A DNA stretch of 64,000 nt from assembly GCF_014174355.1 (NCBI RefSeq), contig NZ_JABEQF010000004.1, positions 62,001 to 126,000 on the forward strand, read 5' to 3'. Source of the DNA: Gluconacetobacter azotocaptans. Lineage in GTDB: Bacteria > Pseudomonadota > Alphaproteobacteria > Acetobacterales > Acetobacteraceae. Position numbers and translations under genes: made by a program. A model generated the notes under the pieces. It worked only from the letters and a program-made list of their open reading frames with translations. It did no database searches and was not told the DNA's origin. Below, piece by piece: positions 38,259-50,482 of the stretch. Position 1 is the stretch's first letter. Every line of letters starts with the position of its first letter.

Positions 38259-38444
38259 ATGGCCTCGATCGACTGGCGTCCGATATCCGAAACGTCCGGC
38301 TTCGTGGAATCCGGTGTGGCTGTGCGCTCGTCGGGGCGCCGACTGCGGCAGCGGGTGGCCCATGTGGTCGCGACCTGCGCGATGGGGGCCTGGGTGCTGC
38401 TGGCGGTAGTGCCGGTGGTAGTCGTCATCATGGCGATCGGCTGA
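38259..38444 (+). CDS. Small single-pass membrane protein
   Basis: This 61-residue product has a good ribosome-binding site (AGGAG eight bases before ATG) and one C-terminal transmembrane segment (MGAWVLLAVVPVVVVIMAIG) after a basic cytoplasmic part. No family is recognised. A preceding structured region (38160-38250) may hold its promoter. The stop codon directly abuts the 162-bp inverted-repeat element, so the C-terminus may once have been different. Confidence 0.6.
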   Translation: MASIDWRPISETSGFVESGVAVRSSGRRLRQRVAHVVATCAMGAWVLLAVVPVVVVIMAIG

Positions 38445-38606
38445 GAGGCTGGCTTAAAAGCCGGTCTGCCGGTGATCCGACGCACGTTTCCTGCGCGCTG
38501 GTGCTCACGGCCATCAAGGCCGCTCCGCTCCGGTGCTCGAAAACACACGCCGGGCGTGCCGCTTCGCGGCACTCTCGCTCGGCATACCAACTTTTAAACC
38601 AGCCTC
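38445..38606. mobile_element. 162-bp MITE-like element with 27-bp terminal inverted repeats
   Basis: The ends GAGGCTGGCTTAAAAG (38445-38460) and CTTTTAAACCAGCCTC (38591-38606) are inverted copies. The match extends to 27 bases with 23 identities (38445-38471 against 38580-38606). The interior has no ORF but includes a hairpin GTGCCGC-TTC-GCGGCAC (38556-38572). Flanks are TGA and CGA, so a short target duplication of the IS5 TNA type cannot be shown. No transposase is present; a full-length relative elsewhere would have mobilised it. Confidence 0.6.
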
Positions 38607-38636
38607 CGATCGCCCCGTTCAAGGCTGGGGCCAGGT

Positions 38637-39791
38637 TCAGGGAACCAGGACGGTAGCGCTGGCCGTGCAGGCGATGCCTTCCTCGCGTCCGGTGAAGCCC
38701 AGGCGCTCGGACGTCGTCGCCTTGACCGAGATCCGGTCGATCCCGACCTGCAGCAGGTCGGCCAGGCGCTGGCGCATCGCCTCGGAATGCGGGCCGATCT
38801 TGGGGCGTTCGCAAATCAGGGTGACGTCGGCATTGACCAGCATGCCCCCGCGCGCGCGGATGCGCTCGCCGGCATGGACCAGGAAGCGCGCACTGTCGGC
38901 GTCCTTCCATTCGTTCTGGCTGGGCGGGAAATGGCGGCCGATGTCGCCTTCGGCCAGCGCGCCGTAGATCGCGTCGCACAGGGCATGGATGCCCACGTCC
39001 GCGTCGGAATGACCGGCCAGGCCGCGATCGTGCGGCACGGTGATCCCGCACAGGATCAGCGGACGGTTCTCGGCAAAGGCGTGGACATCGTAGCCGATCC
39101 CCGTGCGCGGCAGCAGTGTCGGGCCGATCAGGCGTTCCAGGCGCACGAGATCCTCCTCGTAAGTCAGCTTGATATTGTCTTCCGCCCCGGCGACCAGCGC
39201 CACGTCGTGCCCGGCGGCCTCCAGCAGGGCGGCATCGTCGGTCGCGTCCGTCGTGGCGGCGCCCCGGTGCAGGTCGCGCAGCAGCGCGAAACGGAATCCC
39301 TGGGGCGTCTGGGCACGGTACAGATCGTCGCGCGGCACGGTGCCGGCGATAACGCCGTCGCGTCCGCGCTTTATGGTGTCGGCCACCGGGACGGCGGGGA
39401 TGGCGCCGGGATGCCGCGCCAGGGCCGCGATCACGCCCTGGGTCACCTCGGCCGGGACATAGGGGCGGGCGCCGTCATGGATCAGGACGATGTCCGGGCG
39501 TTCGGCGACCGGCAGGCGATCCAGCGCCTCCAGCCCCGCGCGCACGCTGTCCTGCCGGGTCGCGCCGCCGGGGACGGCGGGCAGGACGTCCAGCCCGGCC
39601 AGGGCCTCGGCCAGTGACGCGGCGTCGCCCACCGGCTGAAGCAGGTCCACATGCGGGACAAGGGCGTCCGCCGCATGGCGGATGATGGGCCGGTCGCCGA
39701 GCGTCAGATACTGCTTGGCGACTGGGGATGCCGTCGTGGCGCTGTAACGGCGGCCCGCGCCCGCGGCAAGAAGGATGGCTGCAACACGCAT
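38637..39791 (-). CDS. ispDF: Bifunctional IspD/IspF enzyme of the MEP isoprenoid pathway
   Basis: This 384-residue fusion covers two non-adjacent steps. Residues 1-225 are IspD (CDP-ME synthesis) with [20 protein letters not shown] and IHDGARPYV. Residues 226-384 are IspF (ME-cPP synthesis) with [24 protein letters not shown] and [13 protein letters not shown], where the metal-binding Asp and His are intact. Fusion is common in alphaproteobacteria. ATG 39791 ([11 protein letters not shown]) is the usual start. It diverges from dusB. Confidence 0.96.
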   Translation of the reverse strand: MRVAAILLAAGAGRRYSATTASPVAKQYLTLGDRPIIRHAADALVPHVDLLQPVGDAASLAEALAGLDVLPAVPGGATRQDSVRAGLEALDRLPVAERPDIVLIHDGARPYVPAEVTQGVIAALARHPGAIPAVPVADTIKRGRDGVIAGTVPRDDLYRAQTPQGFRFALLRDLHRGAATTDATDDAALLEAAGHDVALVAGAEDNIKLTYEEDLVRLERLIGPTLLPRTGIGYDVHAFAENRPLILCGITVPHDRGLAGHSDADVGIHALCDAIYGALAEGDIGRHFPPSQNEWKDADSARFLVHAGERIRARGGMLVNADVTLICERPKIGPHSEAMRQRLADLLQVGIDRISVKATTSERLGFTGREEGIACTASATVLVP

Positions 39792-39893
39792 GGCCGGAGG
39801 AATGCGGCGCGGACATTCCCGCGTCAAGCGCCAGAACGTCGCCGGTTTCCCGAATTCTTCATTTTCCACCGGGCCGCGGGGCAGCCATCGCGA

Positions 39894-39922
39894 TTGCGTG
39901 ACGGCGAAAGACTGTATATTCT
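39894..39922 (+). promoter_or_regulatory. Candidate promoter of the dusB-ntrBCYX operon
   Basis: TTGCGT (39894-39899), exactly 17 bases, and TATTCT (39917-39922) give a sigma-70-like pair in an AT-richer pocket. The start point would fall near 39929, leaving about 75 bases of leader before the dusB ATG. Confidence 0.45.
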
Positions 39923-40004
39923 GCTTAAATCCTATGCATGTATGCTGGATTTTCGCTCATCCCGGTGCACCGGGCCCGAAAACCGACGATCCGAAACGGA
40001 AGTA

Positions 40005-41069
40005 ATGCCGATCATGTCGCCAGAGTTGTTACGTCCTGTCGATCTGGGTGGGGGGGTGGTGCTGCGCACCCCGGTCATCCTCGCCCCGATGTCCGGGGTG
40101 ACCGACCTGCCGTTCCGCCGGCTGGCGCGCCGGCTGGGCGCGGGCCTGGTGGTGTCGGAAATGATCGCGTCCTGGGCCATGGTCCGGGAAAACCAGGCGA
40201 CCCTGCGCATGGCCGAGGTCGCCGACGACGGCCCCAACGCGGTGCAGCTGGCAGGGTGCGAGCCCGAGGCGATGGCCCAGGCGGCGCGGATCGCCGTCGA
40301 TCGCGGCGCCGACATGATCGACATCAATTTCGGCTGCCCGGTAAAGAAGGTCGCCGTGGGCCAGCAGGCCGGGTCCGCCCTGATGCGTGACGAGGCGCTG
40401 GCCGGCCGCCTGCTGGACGCCGTGGTGCGCGCGGTGGACGTGCCCGTCACGCTGAAGATGCGCATGGGCTGGGACCACGCCAGTCTGAACGCCCCCGTCC
40501 TGGCCCGCATCGCCCAGCAGACGGGCATCCGCATGATCACCGTGCATGGCCGCACGCGCCAGCAATTCTACAACGGCACGGCGGACTGGGCGTTCGTCCG
40601 ACAGGTGAAGGAGGCCGTGTCGCTGCCGGTCATCGTCAATGGCGATATCCTGACGGTGGACGACGCGCGCCGGGCCCTGGCGCTGTCGGGCGCCGATGGG
40701 GTGATGATCGGCCGTGGCTGCTACGGCCGGCCATGGTTCCTGGCACAGGTCGGGCGGGCGCTGACTACCGGCGAGATCGTGCCCGACCCCGACCTGGTGA
40801 CGGAAAAGGCGATCGTGCTGGAACATTACGACCTGATGCTGACGCATTTCGGCGTCCATCCTGGGTTGCGCCTGGCCCGCAAGCATATGTCCTGGTATTC
40901 CGCCGGCCTGCCTGACTCGGCCGGCTTCCGCGCCGCCATCAACCGGGTGGATACGGTCGACGCGGCGATCGGGATGATCGACGCCTTCTACGACCGGCAG
41001 ATCGCCGCCGGTTCGGTGCGCGAGCGGCGCGGCGCGGCGGGCGGCCAGGAGGCCGCCGTGGCAGCGTGA
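40005..41069 (+). CDS. dusB: tRNA dihydrouridine synthase DusB
   Basis: This 354-residue flavoenzyme reduces uridines in the tRNA D-loop. Motifs include [13 protein letters not shown], the [12 protein letters not shown] catalytic region whose Cys is the proton donor, [20 protein letters not shown] and [13 protein letters not shown]. The start ATG 40005 follows ACGGAAG. In alphaproteobacteria dusB often leads the ntr operon, as here; its TGA overlaps the ntrB GTG start. Confidence 0.94.
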   Translation: MPIMSPELLRPVDLGGGVVLRTPVILAPMSGVTDLPFRRLARRLGAGLVVSEMIASWAMVRENQATLRMAEVADDGPNAVQLAGCEPEAMAQAARIAVDRGADMIDINFGCPVKKVAVGQQAGSALMRDEALAGRLLDAVVRAVDVPVTLKMRMGWDHASLNAPVLARIAQQTGIRMITVHGRTRQQFYNGTADWAFVRQVKEAVSLPVIVNGDILTVDDARRALALSGADGVMIGRGCYGRPWFLAQVGRALTTGEIVPDPDLVTEKAIVLEHYDLMLTHFGVHPGLRLARKHMSWYSAGLPDSAGFRAAINRVDTVDAAIGMIDAFYDRQIAAGSVRERRGAAGGQEAAVAA

Positions 41070-42205
41070 GCACCATGGTCCTGCATCGCAATGACGACAT
41101 GCCCGTCCTGGCGCCGCCGGGGGGCATGCCGGACGGCGTGGCGTTGCTGGATGCCCTGCCGATGCCGGTCGTGCTGGTCGGGGCGGGCCATCGCATCCGC
41201 TACGTCAACAGCGCGGCCGAACCGTTTTTCGGCGTGTCCAGCCCCCATCTGGTACAGATGTGCCTGACGGATCTGCTGGCCGGCGATCATCCCGTATTCC
41301 TTCTGGTCGAACAGGTCCTGCGCGACGGCGTGACCATCGCCGAGCACGAACTGATGCTGGAAGGCCCCCGGCTGCGCCGCACCGGCATCACCGTGCAGGG
41401 AACGCTGGTGACGGAAGAGCCGGGGGCCGTCCTGCTGACCTTCCACGATTCGTCGGCGGCGCGGACGCTGGACCGGCAGCTGACATTCCGCTCTGCCGCG
41501 CGCAGCGTCTCCGGCATGGCGGCGATCCTGGCGCATGAGGTCAAGAATCCGCTGTCCGGCATCCGGGGGGCCGCGCAGTTGCTGGAAAGCTCGGTCGCGG
41601 AGAACGACCGGGAACTGGCGGTCCTGATCCGTGACGAGGCCGACCGGATCCGCGATCTGGTCGAACGGATGGAAATGTTCAGCGACAAGCCGATCGAGCG
41701 TCGGCCGGTGAACATCCACCGGGTGCTGGAACGGGTGCGCCTGCTGGCACAGCAGGGATTCGCCGCCGATATCCGCATTGTCGAGGAGTACGACCCCTCG
41801 CTGCCGCCGGTCTGGGGCAATCGGGACCAGTTGGTCCAGGTGCTGCTGAACCTGGTCAAGAATGCGGCCGAGGCCATTGCATCGGATGGGCAGGGGGGGA
41901 CGATCACTCTGGGGACCAGCTATCGTCATGGGGTCCGCCTGGCGGTGCCGGGCATGGAACAGCGGGTGGAACTGCCGCTGGTGGTGTCGGTGCGCGATAG
42001 CGGACCGGGCATTCCCGACAGCATCCGCCCCCATCTGTTCGAGCCGTTCCTGACGACCAAGGCCAGCGGCAGCGGCCTGGGGCTGGCCCTGGCGGGCAAG
42101 ATCATCGGCGACCATGGCGGCGTGATCGAAATCGACAGTCAGCCGGGCCGGACCGAGGTCCTGCTGCATCTGCCGGTCGTGGCCGAGGGCAAAGACCCGA
42201 CCTGA
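41066..42205 (+). CDS. ntrB: Nitrogen regulation sensor kinase NtrB
   Basis: This 379-residue cytoplasmic kinase has an N-terminal PAS domain ([22 protein letters not shown]) and no membrane helix. The phospho-acceptor is His157 in [19 protein letters not shown]. The ATPase domain carries [17 protein letters not shown] and GSGLGLAL. NtrB phosphorylates NtrC under nitrogen limitation and is controlled by PII. The GTG start at 41066 overlaps the dusB TGA, so the genes are coupled. Confidence 0.93.
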   Translation: MSTMVLHRNDDMPVLAPPGGMPDGVALLDALPMPVVLVGAGHRIRYVNSAAEPFFGVSSPHLVQMCLTDLLAGDHPVFLLVEQVLRDGVTIAEHELMLEGPRLRRTGITVQGTLVTEEPGAVLLTFHDSSAARTLDRQLTFRSAARSVSGMAAILAHEVKNPLSGIRGAAQLLESSVAENDRELAVLIRDEADRIRDLVERMEMFSDKPIERRPVNIHRVLERVRLLAQQGFAADIRIVEEYDPSLPPVWGNRDQLVQVLLNLVKNAAEAIASDGQGGTITLGTSYRHGVRLAVPGMEQRVELPLVVSVRDSGPGIPDSIRPHLFEPFLTTKASGSGLGLALAGKIIGDHGGVIEIDSQPGRTEVLLHLPVVAEGKDPT

Positions 42206-42259
42206 AACCTATTCGGCCTTTTCCTAAACCCCCGTTCGACGCAAGAGATTGAACCCCGC

Positions 42260-43708
42260 ATGCCCCTGCCGACCGTTCTCGTCGCCGATGACGACCGTTC
42301 CATCCGCACCGTCCTGAGCCAGGCGCTGGGGCGCGCGGGGTATCAGGTGCGTACCACCGCCAATGCGGCCACCCTGTGGCAGTGGGTGGAGGAAGGCGAA
42401 GGCGACCTGGTCATCACCGACGTCGTCATGCCCGACGAGAACGGGCTGGACCTGATTCCGCGTATCAAGCGGGCGCGGCCGGACCTGCGTGTCGTGGTCA
42501 TGAGCGCGCAATCCACGCTGATGACCGCCGTCAAGGCGACGCAGCGGGGGGCGTTCGAGTACCTGCCCAAGCCCTTCGATCTGAAGGAACTGCTGTCGGT
42601 GGTCGAGCGCGCCCTGGCGTCGCCCGCCAGCGCACTGCCCGAAGCGGCGCCGCCGGACGCCGACGAACGGATGCCGCTGATCGGGCGGTCCATGGCGATG
42701 CAGGACATCTACCGCATCATCGCCCGGCTGACGACGTCCGACCTGACGGTCATGGTCAACGGCGAAAGCGGCACCGGCAAGGAACTGGTGGCCCGCGCGC
42801 TGCATGATTACGGGCGGCGGCGCGGCGGCCCGTTCGTGGCCGTCAACATGGCCGCGATTCCGCGCGAGCTGATCGAGAGCGAACTGTTCGGCCACGAACG
42901 CGGGGCCTTCACCGGGGCCACCAGCCGCACCCCGGGCCGGTTCGAGCAGGCCGCCGGCGGCAGCCTGTTCCTGGACGAGATCGGGGATATGCCGCCCGAG
43001 GCTCAGACGCGCCTGCTGCGCGTCTTGCAGGAAGGCGAATTCACCACCGTCGGCGGCCGCCAGCCGATCCGCGCGAATGTCCGCATCATCGCCGCCACCC
43101 ATCGCGACCTGCGCCAGGCGATTCGCGCCGGCACGTTCCGCGAGGATCTGTTCTATCGCCTGAACGTCGTGCCGATCCGCCTGCCGCCCCTGCGCGAGCG
43201 GACCGAGGACATTCCCCTGCTGGCGCGGCACTTCCTCGAGCGCTGCCGCGAGGACGGGCTGCCCGCCAAACTGCTGTCCGACGGCGCGACGGAACGCCTG
43301 CAGGCCAGCCGCTGGCCCGGCAATGTGCGCGAGCTGGAAAATCTGATGCGCCGGCTGGCGGCGCTGTATCCGCAGGAAACGATCACGGCGGAACTGGTCG
43401 ATACCGAACTGGCCGAGACCCTGCACGAATCGCCCGGCGAACAGTCCGAAGCGCTGGCGCAGGAACCGCTGGCCGATGCGGTTGCCCGCCATATCCGGCA
43501 TTTCCTGGCCTCGGGTCAGGACGGCATGCCGCTGCACGACATCTATGACCGCGTGATCGCTGAGGTCGAGCGGCCGCTGATCCAGATGACGCTGGCGGCG
43601 ACCCGGGGCAACCAGATCAAGGCGGCGGCGATGCTGGGCCTGAATCGCAATACGCTGCGCAAGAAGATCCGGGATCTGGACATTCCGGTGGTACGTGGGG
43701 TCAGCTAG
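42260..43708 (+). CDS. ntrC: Nitrogen regulation response regulator NtrC
   Basis: This 482-residue sigma-54 activator has a receiver domain with phospho-acceptor Asp54 ([12 protein letters not shown]), an AAA+ domain with Walker A GESGTGKE and a full GAFTGA sigma-54 contact (215-220), and a C-terminal Fis-type helix-turn-helix ([29 protein letters not shown]). The acetic acid bacterium presumably uses it for ammonium-limited gene control. It starts 54 bases after ntrB. Confidence 0.95.
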   Translation: MPLPTVLVADDDRSIRTVLSQALGRAGYQVRTTANAATLWQWVEEGEGDLVITDVVMPDENGLDLIPRIKRARPDLRVVVMSAQSTLMTAVKATQRGAFEYLPKPFDLKELLSVVERALASPASALPEAAPPDADERMPLIGRSMAMQDIYRIIARLTTSDLTVMVNGESGTGKELVARALHDYGRRRGGPFVAVNMAAIPRELIESELFGHERGAFTGATSRTPGRFEQAAGGSLFLDEIGDMPPEAQTRLLRVLQEGEFTTVGGRQPIRANVRIIAATHRDLRQAIRAGTFREDLFYRLNVVPIRLPPLRERTEDIPLLARHFLERCREDGLPAKLLSDGATERLQASRWPGNVRELENLMRRLAALYPQETITAELVDTELAETLHESPGEQSEALAQEPLADAVARHIRHFLASGQDGMPLHDIYDRVIAEVERPLIQMTLAATRGNQIKAAAMLGLNRNTLRKKIRDLDIPVVRGVS

Positions 43709-43713
43709 CGTCC

Positions 43714-45976
43714 ATGAGGGCGAGGAATCTTCTATCGCGCTGGCGCACCCGCGGCCGGCCGGCCGGGCCGATGCATTTGCTGCTGGACATGCTGGCGCGC
43801 CGCGATGTGGCGACCATGCTGGTGGCGATGGCGCTGTGTCTGGGGGTCGCGACCTTCGTCGTGCTGTCCGGCGGCATGTCGCTGACGCATTATCCGCGCG
43901 TGCAGGCGCTGATCTTCCTGCTGAATTTCCTGGTCCTGCTGCTGCTGGCGCTGGCCATGACCGAGCGTGTCGGCCGGGTGCTGGCCGAACGGCGCAGGGG
44001 CCTGGCCGGGGCGCGGCTGCATGTCCGCCTGGTGACGCTGTTCGGCATCGTGGCGGTCGCCCCGACCATCGTGGTGGGCACGTTCGCCGCCGTCTTCTTC
44101 CATTACGGCATCCAGATCTGGTTCAGCGACCGGGTGAATACCGCGTTGAACGAGGCGTTGCAGGCTTCGCACGGCTATCTTCAGGAACATAACGCCAATA
44201 TCCGGACCGAGGCGTTCTCGCTGGCCAACTATCTGGCCGGGGCCGAGAACAGCCTGTCGGCCGCCGGGTCCGACCTGATGCACGACCCCGAGGCGCTGGA
44301 CCAGATCCTGGATTCCCAGGCCACCTTGCGCGGTCTGGACGAGGCGGTGGTCTACGATCCGCTGACACATACCGTCGTGGCGTCGGGCGGGTTGATGAGC
44401 CGCACGGGCAACATGCAGGCCCTGCCGCCGCCGTCGGCGACGATGATGGCGCGCACCAACGAGATCGCGATTCTCGATTCGCCGGATGAAAAGACGGTGC
44501 GCGCGGTGATTTCGCTGGGCGACACGCCGGCCCTGATGCTGGTGATCACCCGGCCCGTCGATCCGGTCATCCTGGACCATATGCACAAGACCGAGCGGGT
44601 GGTCGCCGATTACCAGCGGCTGAACCGCAACCGGTCGAAGATCCAGTTCACTTTCGTGCTGATCTTCGCCCTTGTCGCCGTGCTGGTGCTGTCGGCGGCG
44701 GTGCTGGTGGGGCTGGTGCTGGCCAACCAGATCGCCCGGCCGCTGGGCCTGCTGATCCTGGCGTCGGAACGCATCAGTGACGGCGACCTGAAGGTCCGCG
44801 TGCCCGAGGGCGAGCGTGACGACGAGGTGTCGAGCCTGTCACGGGCCTTCAACCGCATGACCGACCAGCTTGCCAGCCAGCGGTCCGAACTGATGGTGGC
44901 CTACAGCCAGATCAACGAGCGCCGTCGCTTCACCGAGGCCGTGCTGTCGGGGGTGTCGGCCGGCGTCATCGGCCTGGATGCCCAGCAGGTGATCGAACTG
45001 CCCAATCGCGCGGCGGGCGTCCTGCTGCAGCAGGATCTGGCGGCGGCGGTGGGGCGGCATCTGGTCGATGTGGTCCCGGAATTCGGCCCCATGCTGGACG
45101 AGATCGTGCGCGCGCCCGATCGCGTCTGGACCGGCGAGGTGCAGGTGGGCGCGGGCGCGCGGGCCTGCACCCTGCTGGTCCGGATCGGGGCCGAGGCGCG
45201 GGGCGCCTCGCCCGACGGCTATGTCGTGACCTTCGACGACATCACCGCCTTGCAGGCGGCGCAGCGCAAGGCGGCCTGGGCCGACATCGCGCGTCGCATC
45301 GCGCACGAGATCAAGAACCCCCTGACCCCCATCCAGCTTGCCGCCGAGCGCCTGAAGCGGCGCTTCCTGCGCGAAATCACCTCCGATCCCGAAACCTTCG
45401 CCCAGTGCGCGGACACCATCGTGCGCCATGTCGGGGACATCGGGCGGATGGTGGACGAATTTTCCGCCTTCGCGCGCATGCCACAGCCGATCATCCGCCC
45501 CGAGGACCTGTCGCGAATCGTGCGCGAGGCCCTGATCCTGCAGCGCGCCGCCCACCCCGAGATCCGTTACGAGACCGAACTGCCGGATCACGGGCCGGTG
45601 GTTTCGTGCGATCGGCGCCTAGTCGGCCAGGCCCTGACCAATTTGTTACAGAATGCGGCCGATGCCATTGCAATGGTTCCAAAAGACAGGGATGCTGCGA
45701 ACGTCCCGGTCGGCCCGACGGGGACGGTCCGGATTGTCTTGCACGTCGACGGGACGGCTGCACATCTCTCGGTCTCCGACGACGGTGTCGGGTTGCCCCA
45801 GGAAGATCGGCAGCGACTGACCGAGCCGTATGTGACCCATAAACCGAAAGGAACCGGTCTGGGTCTCGCGATCGTCAAGAAAATTCTGGAAGATCATGGG
45901 GGTAGCATCCGTCTGGACGACCGGCCAGACGGCAGGGGAGCGGTTTCGATCTTGATACTGCCTATAAAGGACGACC

Positions 45977-45987
<11 letters not shown>
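43714..45987 (+). CDS. ntrY: Membrane sensor kinase NtrY
   Basis: This 757-residue kinase has about four transmembrane segments in its first 330 residues, including an extended periplasmic part between the third and fourth, then a HAMP linker (NQIARPLGLLILASERI), a PAS domain and a kinase core. The phospho-acceptor is His531 in RRIAHEIKNPLTPIQLAAERLKRR, and the ATPase motifs NLLQNAADAI, DDGVGLP and GTGLGLAIV are intact. NtrY works with NtrX on nitrogen or redox responses. ntrX begins inside its 3' end (11-base overlap). Confidence 0.93.
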
Positions 45988-47368
<1,381 letters not shown>

Positions 47369-47483
47369 GGTTTTGCCCCGGGCGTAAGGGCCTGCTAGAT
47401 AGTGCCCATCAAATACGCACGGCCTGGAACGGGTGAGCCTTGCGGCGCCCGAACCCGCCCACAGAAAAAAGTAAGGCCCTACC

Positions 47484-47783
47484 GTGGCAAAAGAACCAAC
47501 GCAGAATGTTCAGGACGTCTTTCTCAACCACGTCCGACGGTCGAAGACGCCGGTCACCGTGTTTCTCGTGAACGGTGTGAAGCTTCAGGGTATCATCACC
47601 TGGTTCGATAATTTCTCGGTGCTGCTGCGTCGCGACGGCCATACGCAGCTTGTCTACAAGCACGCCATCAGCACCGTGATGCCCGCGACCCCCGTGGTCC
47701 TGTTCGAACCGTCGCGGGGCGAGGAACAGGCTGCGACGGACCTGGCGGGAACAGACATGGCAGGTGACACAGATATCCTCTGA
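47484..47783 (+). CDS. hfq: RNA chaperone Hfq
   Basis: This 99-residue protein forms hexameric rings that pair small RNAs with mRNAs. The Sm1 motif ([39 protein letters not shown]) and Sm2 motif (YKHAIST) are complete, and a short acidic tail follows. The start is GTG at 47484 with AAGG about eight bases upstream. It precedes hflX, as in many alphaproteobacteria. Confidence 0.97.
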   Translation: MAKEPTQNVQDVFLNHVRRSKTPVTVFLVNGVKLQGIITWFDNFSVLLRRDGHTQLVYKHAISTVMPATPVVLFEPSRGEEQAATDLAGTDMAGDTDIL

Positions 47784-47790
47784 GGCCCGC

Positions 47791-49077
47791 ATGGAGCAGT
47801 CCGCGACGCGGGCGGCGGTCATCCTGCCGTGGGAACGGCCTGACCGCCAGGACGAGGTCCGTGCCGCCGAAGCCCGGCTGGAAGAGGCGGTGGGCCTTGC
47901 CGCCTCGATCGGCCTGGTCATCGTGCGCAAGGCCATTTTGCTGTTGCGCGCCCGGCGCCCGGCTACCCTGCTGGGCAGCGGTCAGGTCGAATCGCTGCGC
48001 GCTGCGGTCCAGGAGGACCGCGTCACCGTCGTCATCATCGATTCGCGCCTCACGCCGGTGCAGCAGCGCAATCTGGAACGGGCACTGGGGTGCAAGGTCA
48101 TCGACCGGACGGCCCTGATCCTGGATATTTTCGGCGAGCGCGCGGCGACGAAGGAAGGGACGCTTCAGGTCGAACTGGCGCATCTGGAATATCAGCGCAG
48201 CCGCCTGGTCCGGACCTGGACGCACCTGGAACGCCAGCGCGGTGGCTTCGGGTTCCTGGGCGGCCCCGGTGAAACGCAGATCGAGGCCGATCGCCGCATG
48301 ATCGGCGACCGCATCGTCCGCCTGAAACGCGAGTTGGAGCAGGTGCGGCGCACCCGCGGGCTGCATCGCGCGGCCCGGCGACGGGTGCCGTTTCCCGTGG
48401 TGGCCCTGGTGGGCTACACCAATGCCGGAAAATCCACCCTGTTCAACGCGCTGACCGGGGCCGCGGTCTTTGCCCAGGACCAGCTTTTCGCCACGCTGGA
48501 CCCGACGATGCGCGGCATCCGCCTGCCGTCGGGGCGCCGGATCATTCTGTCCGATACCGTGGGATTCATCAGCGACCTGCCGACCGAACTGGTCGCCGCC
48601 TTCCGCGCGACGCTCGAGGAAGTGGCCGAGGCCGACATCATCCTGCATGTCCGCGACATCTCGCACCCCGACAGCGCCGCGCAGCGCACCGATGTCGAGG
48701 ACGTCCTGGAAGGCATGGCCCGCAGCGGCACGCTGGAAGAGGACTGGCGGTCGCGGGTGATCGAGGTCCAGAACAAGGCCGATCTGATCGGCGGCCGCGA
48801 GGCCGTGCATGCGCGCAAGGGCAGCGTGGTCATTTCCGCCATTACCGGCGAGGGTCTGCCCGACCTGCTGTCGTCGATCGACGACCGCCTCACGGAAGCC
48901 ATGGAGACGGTGCATTATACGATTCCGGTGGGCGACGGCGCGTTGCTGGCGTGGCTCTACGCCCATGGCGAGGTCACCGAGCGCCGGGACGGCGAGACCG
49001 AGATCGAAGTGACCGCCCGCCTGCTGCCGGCCGATCGGGCGCGCTTCGATCTTCAGAATGCGGAGCGCGGCAGGTAG
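47791..49077 (+). CDS. hflX: Ribosome-associated GTPase HflX
   Basis: This 428-residue protein has the N-terminal HflX domain, a coiled linker (LERQRGGFGFLGGPGETQIEADRR) and a GTPase domain with G1 GYTNAGKST, G3 DTVGF, and G4 NKAD. HflX splits stalled or heat-damaged ribosomes. ATG 47791 lies eight bases after the hfq stop with GAGG before it; a GTG at 47764 would overlap hfq by 20 bases. The C-terminal domain ends before a 35-base gap to the phosphatase gene. Confidence 0.93.
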   Translation: MEQSATRAAVILPWERPDRQDEVRAAEARLEEAVGLAASIGLVIVRKAILLLRARRPATLLGSGQVESLRAAVQEDRVTVVIIDSRLTPVQQRNLERALGCKVIDRTALILDIFGERAATKEGTLQVELAHLEYQRSRLVRTWTHLERQRGGFGFLGGPGETQIEADRRMIGDRIVRLKRELEQVRRTRGLHRAARRRVPFPVVALVGYTNAGKSTLFNALTGAAVFAQDQLFATLDPTMRGIRLPSGRRIILSDTVGFISDLPTELVAAFRATLEEVAEADIILHVRDISHPDSAAQRTDVEDVLEGMARSGTLEEDWRSRVIEVQNKADLIGGREAVHARKGSVVISAITGEGLPDLLSSIDDRLTEAMETVHYTIPVGDGALLAWLYAHGEVTERRDGETEIEVTARLLPADRARFDLQNAERGR

Positions 49078-49112
49078 GGCAGACCTCGTGTGACAGCCGG
49101 CGGAGAATGACG

Positions 49113-49958
49113 ATGACGGTCCCTGTTTCGGTCGATGGCATGCGCGCCGTGCTGGACATCATGCGTGGCGCGGCGTCCCGGCAGATCATGCCGCGCTTTC
49201 GGCGGCTCGATTCGACAAGCATCCGTTGCAAGACCAGCCCGCTGGACGTCGTGACAGAGGCCGACGAGGCTGCCGAGCGCGAGATCGCCGCCGCCCTGCG
49301 TCACCTGTCGCCCGGCGCCGTGGTGATCGGCGAGGAAGCCGCCTGCGCCCGGCCCGACCTGCTGGACGCGCTGGGGCACGCCGAACTGGCCTATGTGGTC
49401 GATCCCATCGACGGTACTGCCAATTATGCCGCCGGCGTGCCCCTGTTCGGGGTGATGGTGGCGGCGGTGGTCCGGGGCGAGGTCGCGGGGGCCGCGATCC
49501 TGGACCCGGTCTGCGATGTGGCGGCCCTGGCTGTGCGGGGCGAGGGGGCCTGGCTGGCCGGTCCCGACGGGGCCGAACGCGCCCTGTCCGTGGCATCCCC
49601 CGTGGCGGCCGAGGCGATGAGCGGCAATGCATCGTGGCGGTATCTGAACCCCGCGATTCGCGACACCGTCGCGCACAATCTGCCCCGCGTCCTGGGGTCG
49701 TGGGATTTCCGCTGCGCCGCCCATGAATATCTGATGATCGCGGATGCCAAGTGCCATTTCCTGCTGTTCAACCGCACCCTGCCCTGGGACCACCTGGCCG
49801 GCTGGCTGATCCATCGCGAGGCCGGGGGGTATTGCGCGCATTTCGACGGCTCGCCCTATCGCGTGACCGACCGGGAAGGCGGCCTGCTCTATGCCCCCGA
49901 TCGCGCCAGTTGGCAGGATCTGTACGACCTGCTGATGGAGCGGCCATCGGGCCCATGA
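49113..49958 (+). CDS. Inositol monophosphatase-family phosphatase
   Basis: This 281-residue Mg-dependent phosphatase carries the family metal sites: VTEADEAAE, VIGEEAA, VDPIDGTANYA and PWDHLAGWLIHREAGG. The family includes inositol-1-phosphatase, SuhB and histidinol-phosphate phosphatase; motifs do not distinguish them here. ATG 49113 is chosen over 49107 because GGAG at 49102-49105 is then seven bases away. It follows hflX and may end this operon. A copy of the dispersed repeat follows it. Confidence 0.85.
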   Translation: MTVPVSVDGMRAVLDIMRGAASRQIMPRFRRLDSTSIRCKTSPLDVVTEADEAAEREIAAALRHLSPGAVVIGEEAACARPDLLDALGHAELAYVVDPIDGTANYAAGVPLFGVMVAAVVRGEVAGAAILDPVCDVAALAVRGEGAWLAGPDGAERALSVASPVAAEAMSGNASWRYLNPAIRDTVAHNLPRVLGSWDFRCAAHEYLMIADAKCHFLLFNRTLPWDHLAGWLIHREAGGYCAHFDGSPYRVTDREGGLLYAPDRASWQDLYDLLMERPSGP

Positions 49959-50022
49959 CTTTCCTGGGAGGCTGAGCAACCAATCCTTCTGGCGGGCGTC
50001 AGGATTCAGGCGTCCGGGTTTC

Positions 50023-50105
50023 CAAGGTCGGGCGTTGTCCCAACCCGCCAGGGCTCCAGGCCCAGGCCGATCGTGGATAACCGATTTCAGGGCAGCGCCC
50101 TGAAA
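50023..50105. repeat. Dispersed intergenic repeat, copy C
   Basis: From AAGGTCGGGCGTTGTCC to the GCCCTG stem it parallels copy A at 1650-1755 almost throughout, with small gaps. It ends in the perfect hairpin CAGGGC-AGC-GCCCTG (50088-50102), shared with copy B. It lies between the phosphatase gene and the small secreted protein gene and could end transcription of the former. Confidence 0.7.
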
Positions 50106-50118
50106 GGGAGGCCAAATA

Positions 50119-50409
50119 ATGCGTCTGATGATGACGATACCGGGTTCCGCCCTGTGCCTGGCGTTTGCGCTGATGTCATCCCCGGCGAACGCCCAGGGTT
50201 CGGGCACCGAGCCCTCGGGCAGTGTGACCGCGCCGCCCGATGCGCCCCACCCGACCGGCCCCGATACGCTGGAACGCACATTGCCGTCCTCGCGACGCCA
50301 GGCCGAGCCTGCGCCGCACCCTTCCGTGCCCCCGCAGGACAGCAAGATGCACGAACGGAAAAACTGCCCTGACGCCCGGAAGGACCGATCGGGGCATTGC
50401 CCCGCCTAG
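50119..50409 (+). CDS. Small secreted proline-rich protein
   Basis: This 96-residue protein has a signal peptide (MMTIPGSALCLAFALMSSPANA, cleavage after ANA) and a mature region rich in Pro, Ser and charged residues, with two Cys near the end (NCPDARKDRSGHC). GGGAGG precedes ATG 50119. No domain is recognised. It lies between copy C of the repeat and the NHEJ cluster. Confidence 0.6.
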   Translation: MRLMMTIPGSALCLAFALMSSPANAQGSGTEPSGSVTAPPDAPHPTGPDTLERTLPSSRRQAEPAPHPSVPPQDSKMHERKNCPDARKDRSGHCPA

Positions 50410-50482
50410 GGTTGCCCCCCTCGGACCAGGAGATGGACCCGATGCAGATCGTCCCGTCGCCGATCCTGTTGCGGAACGCGCC

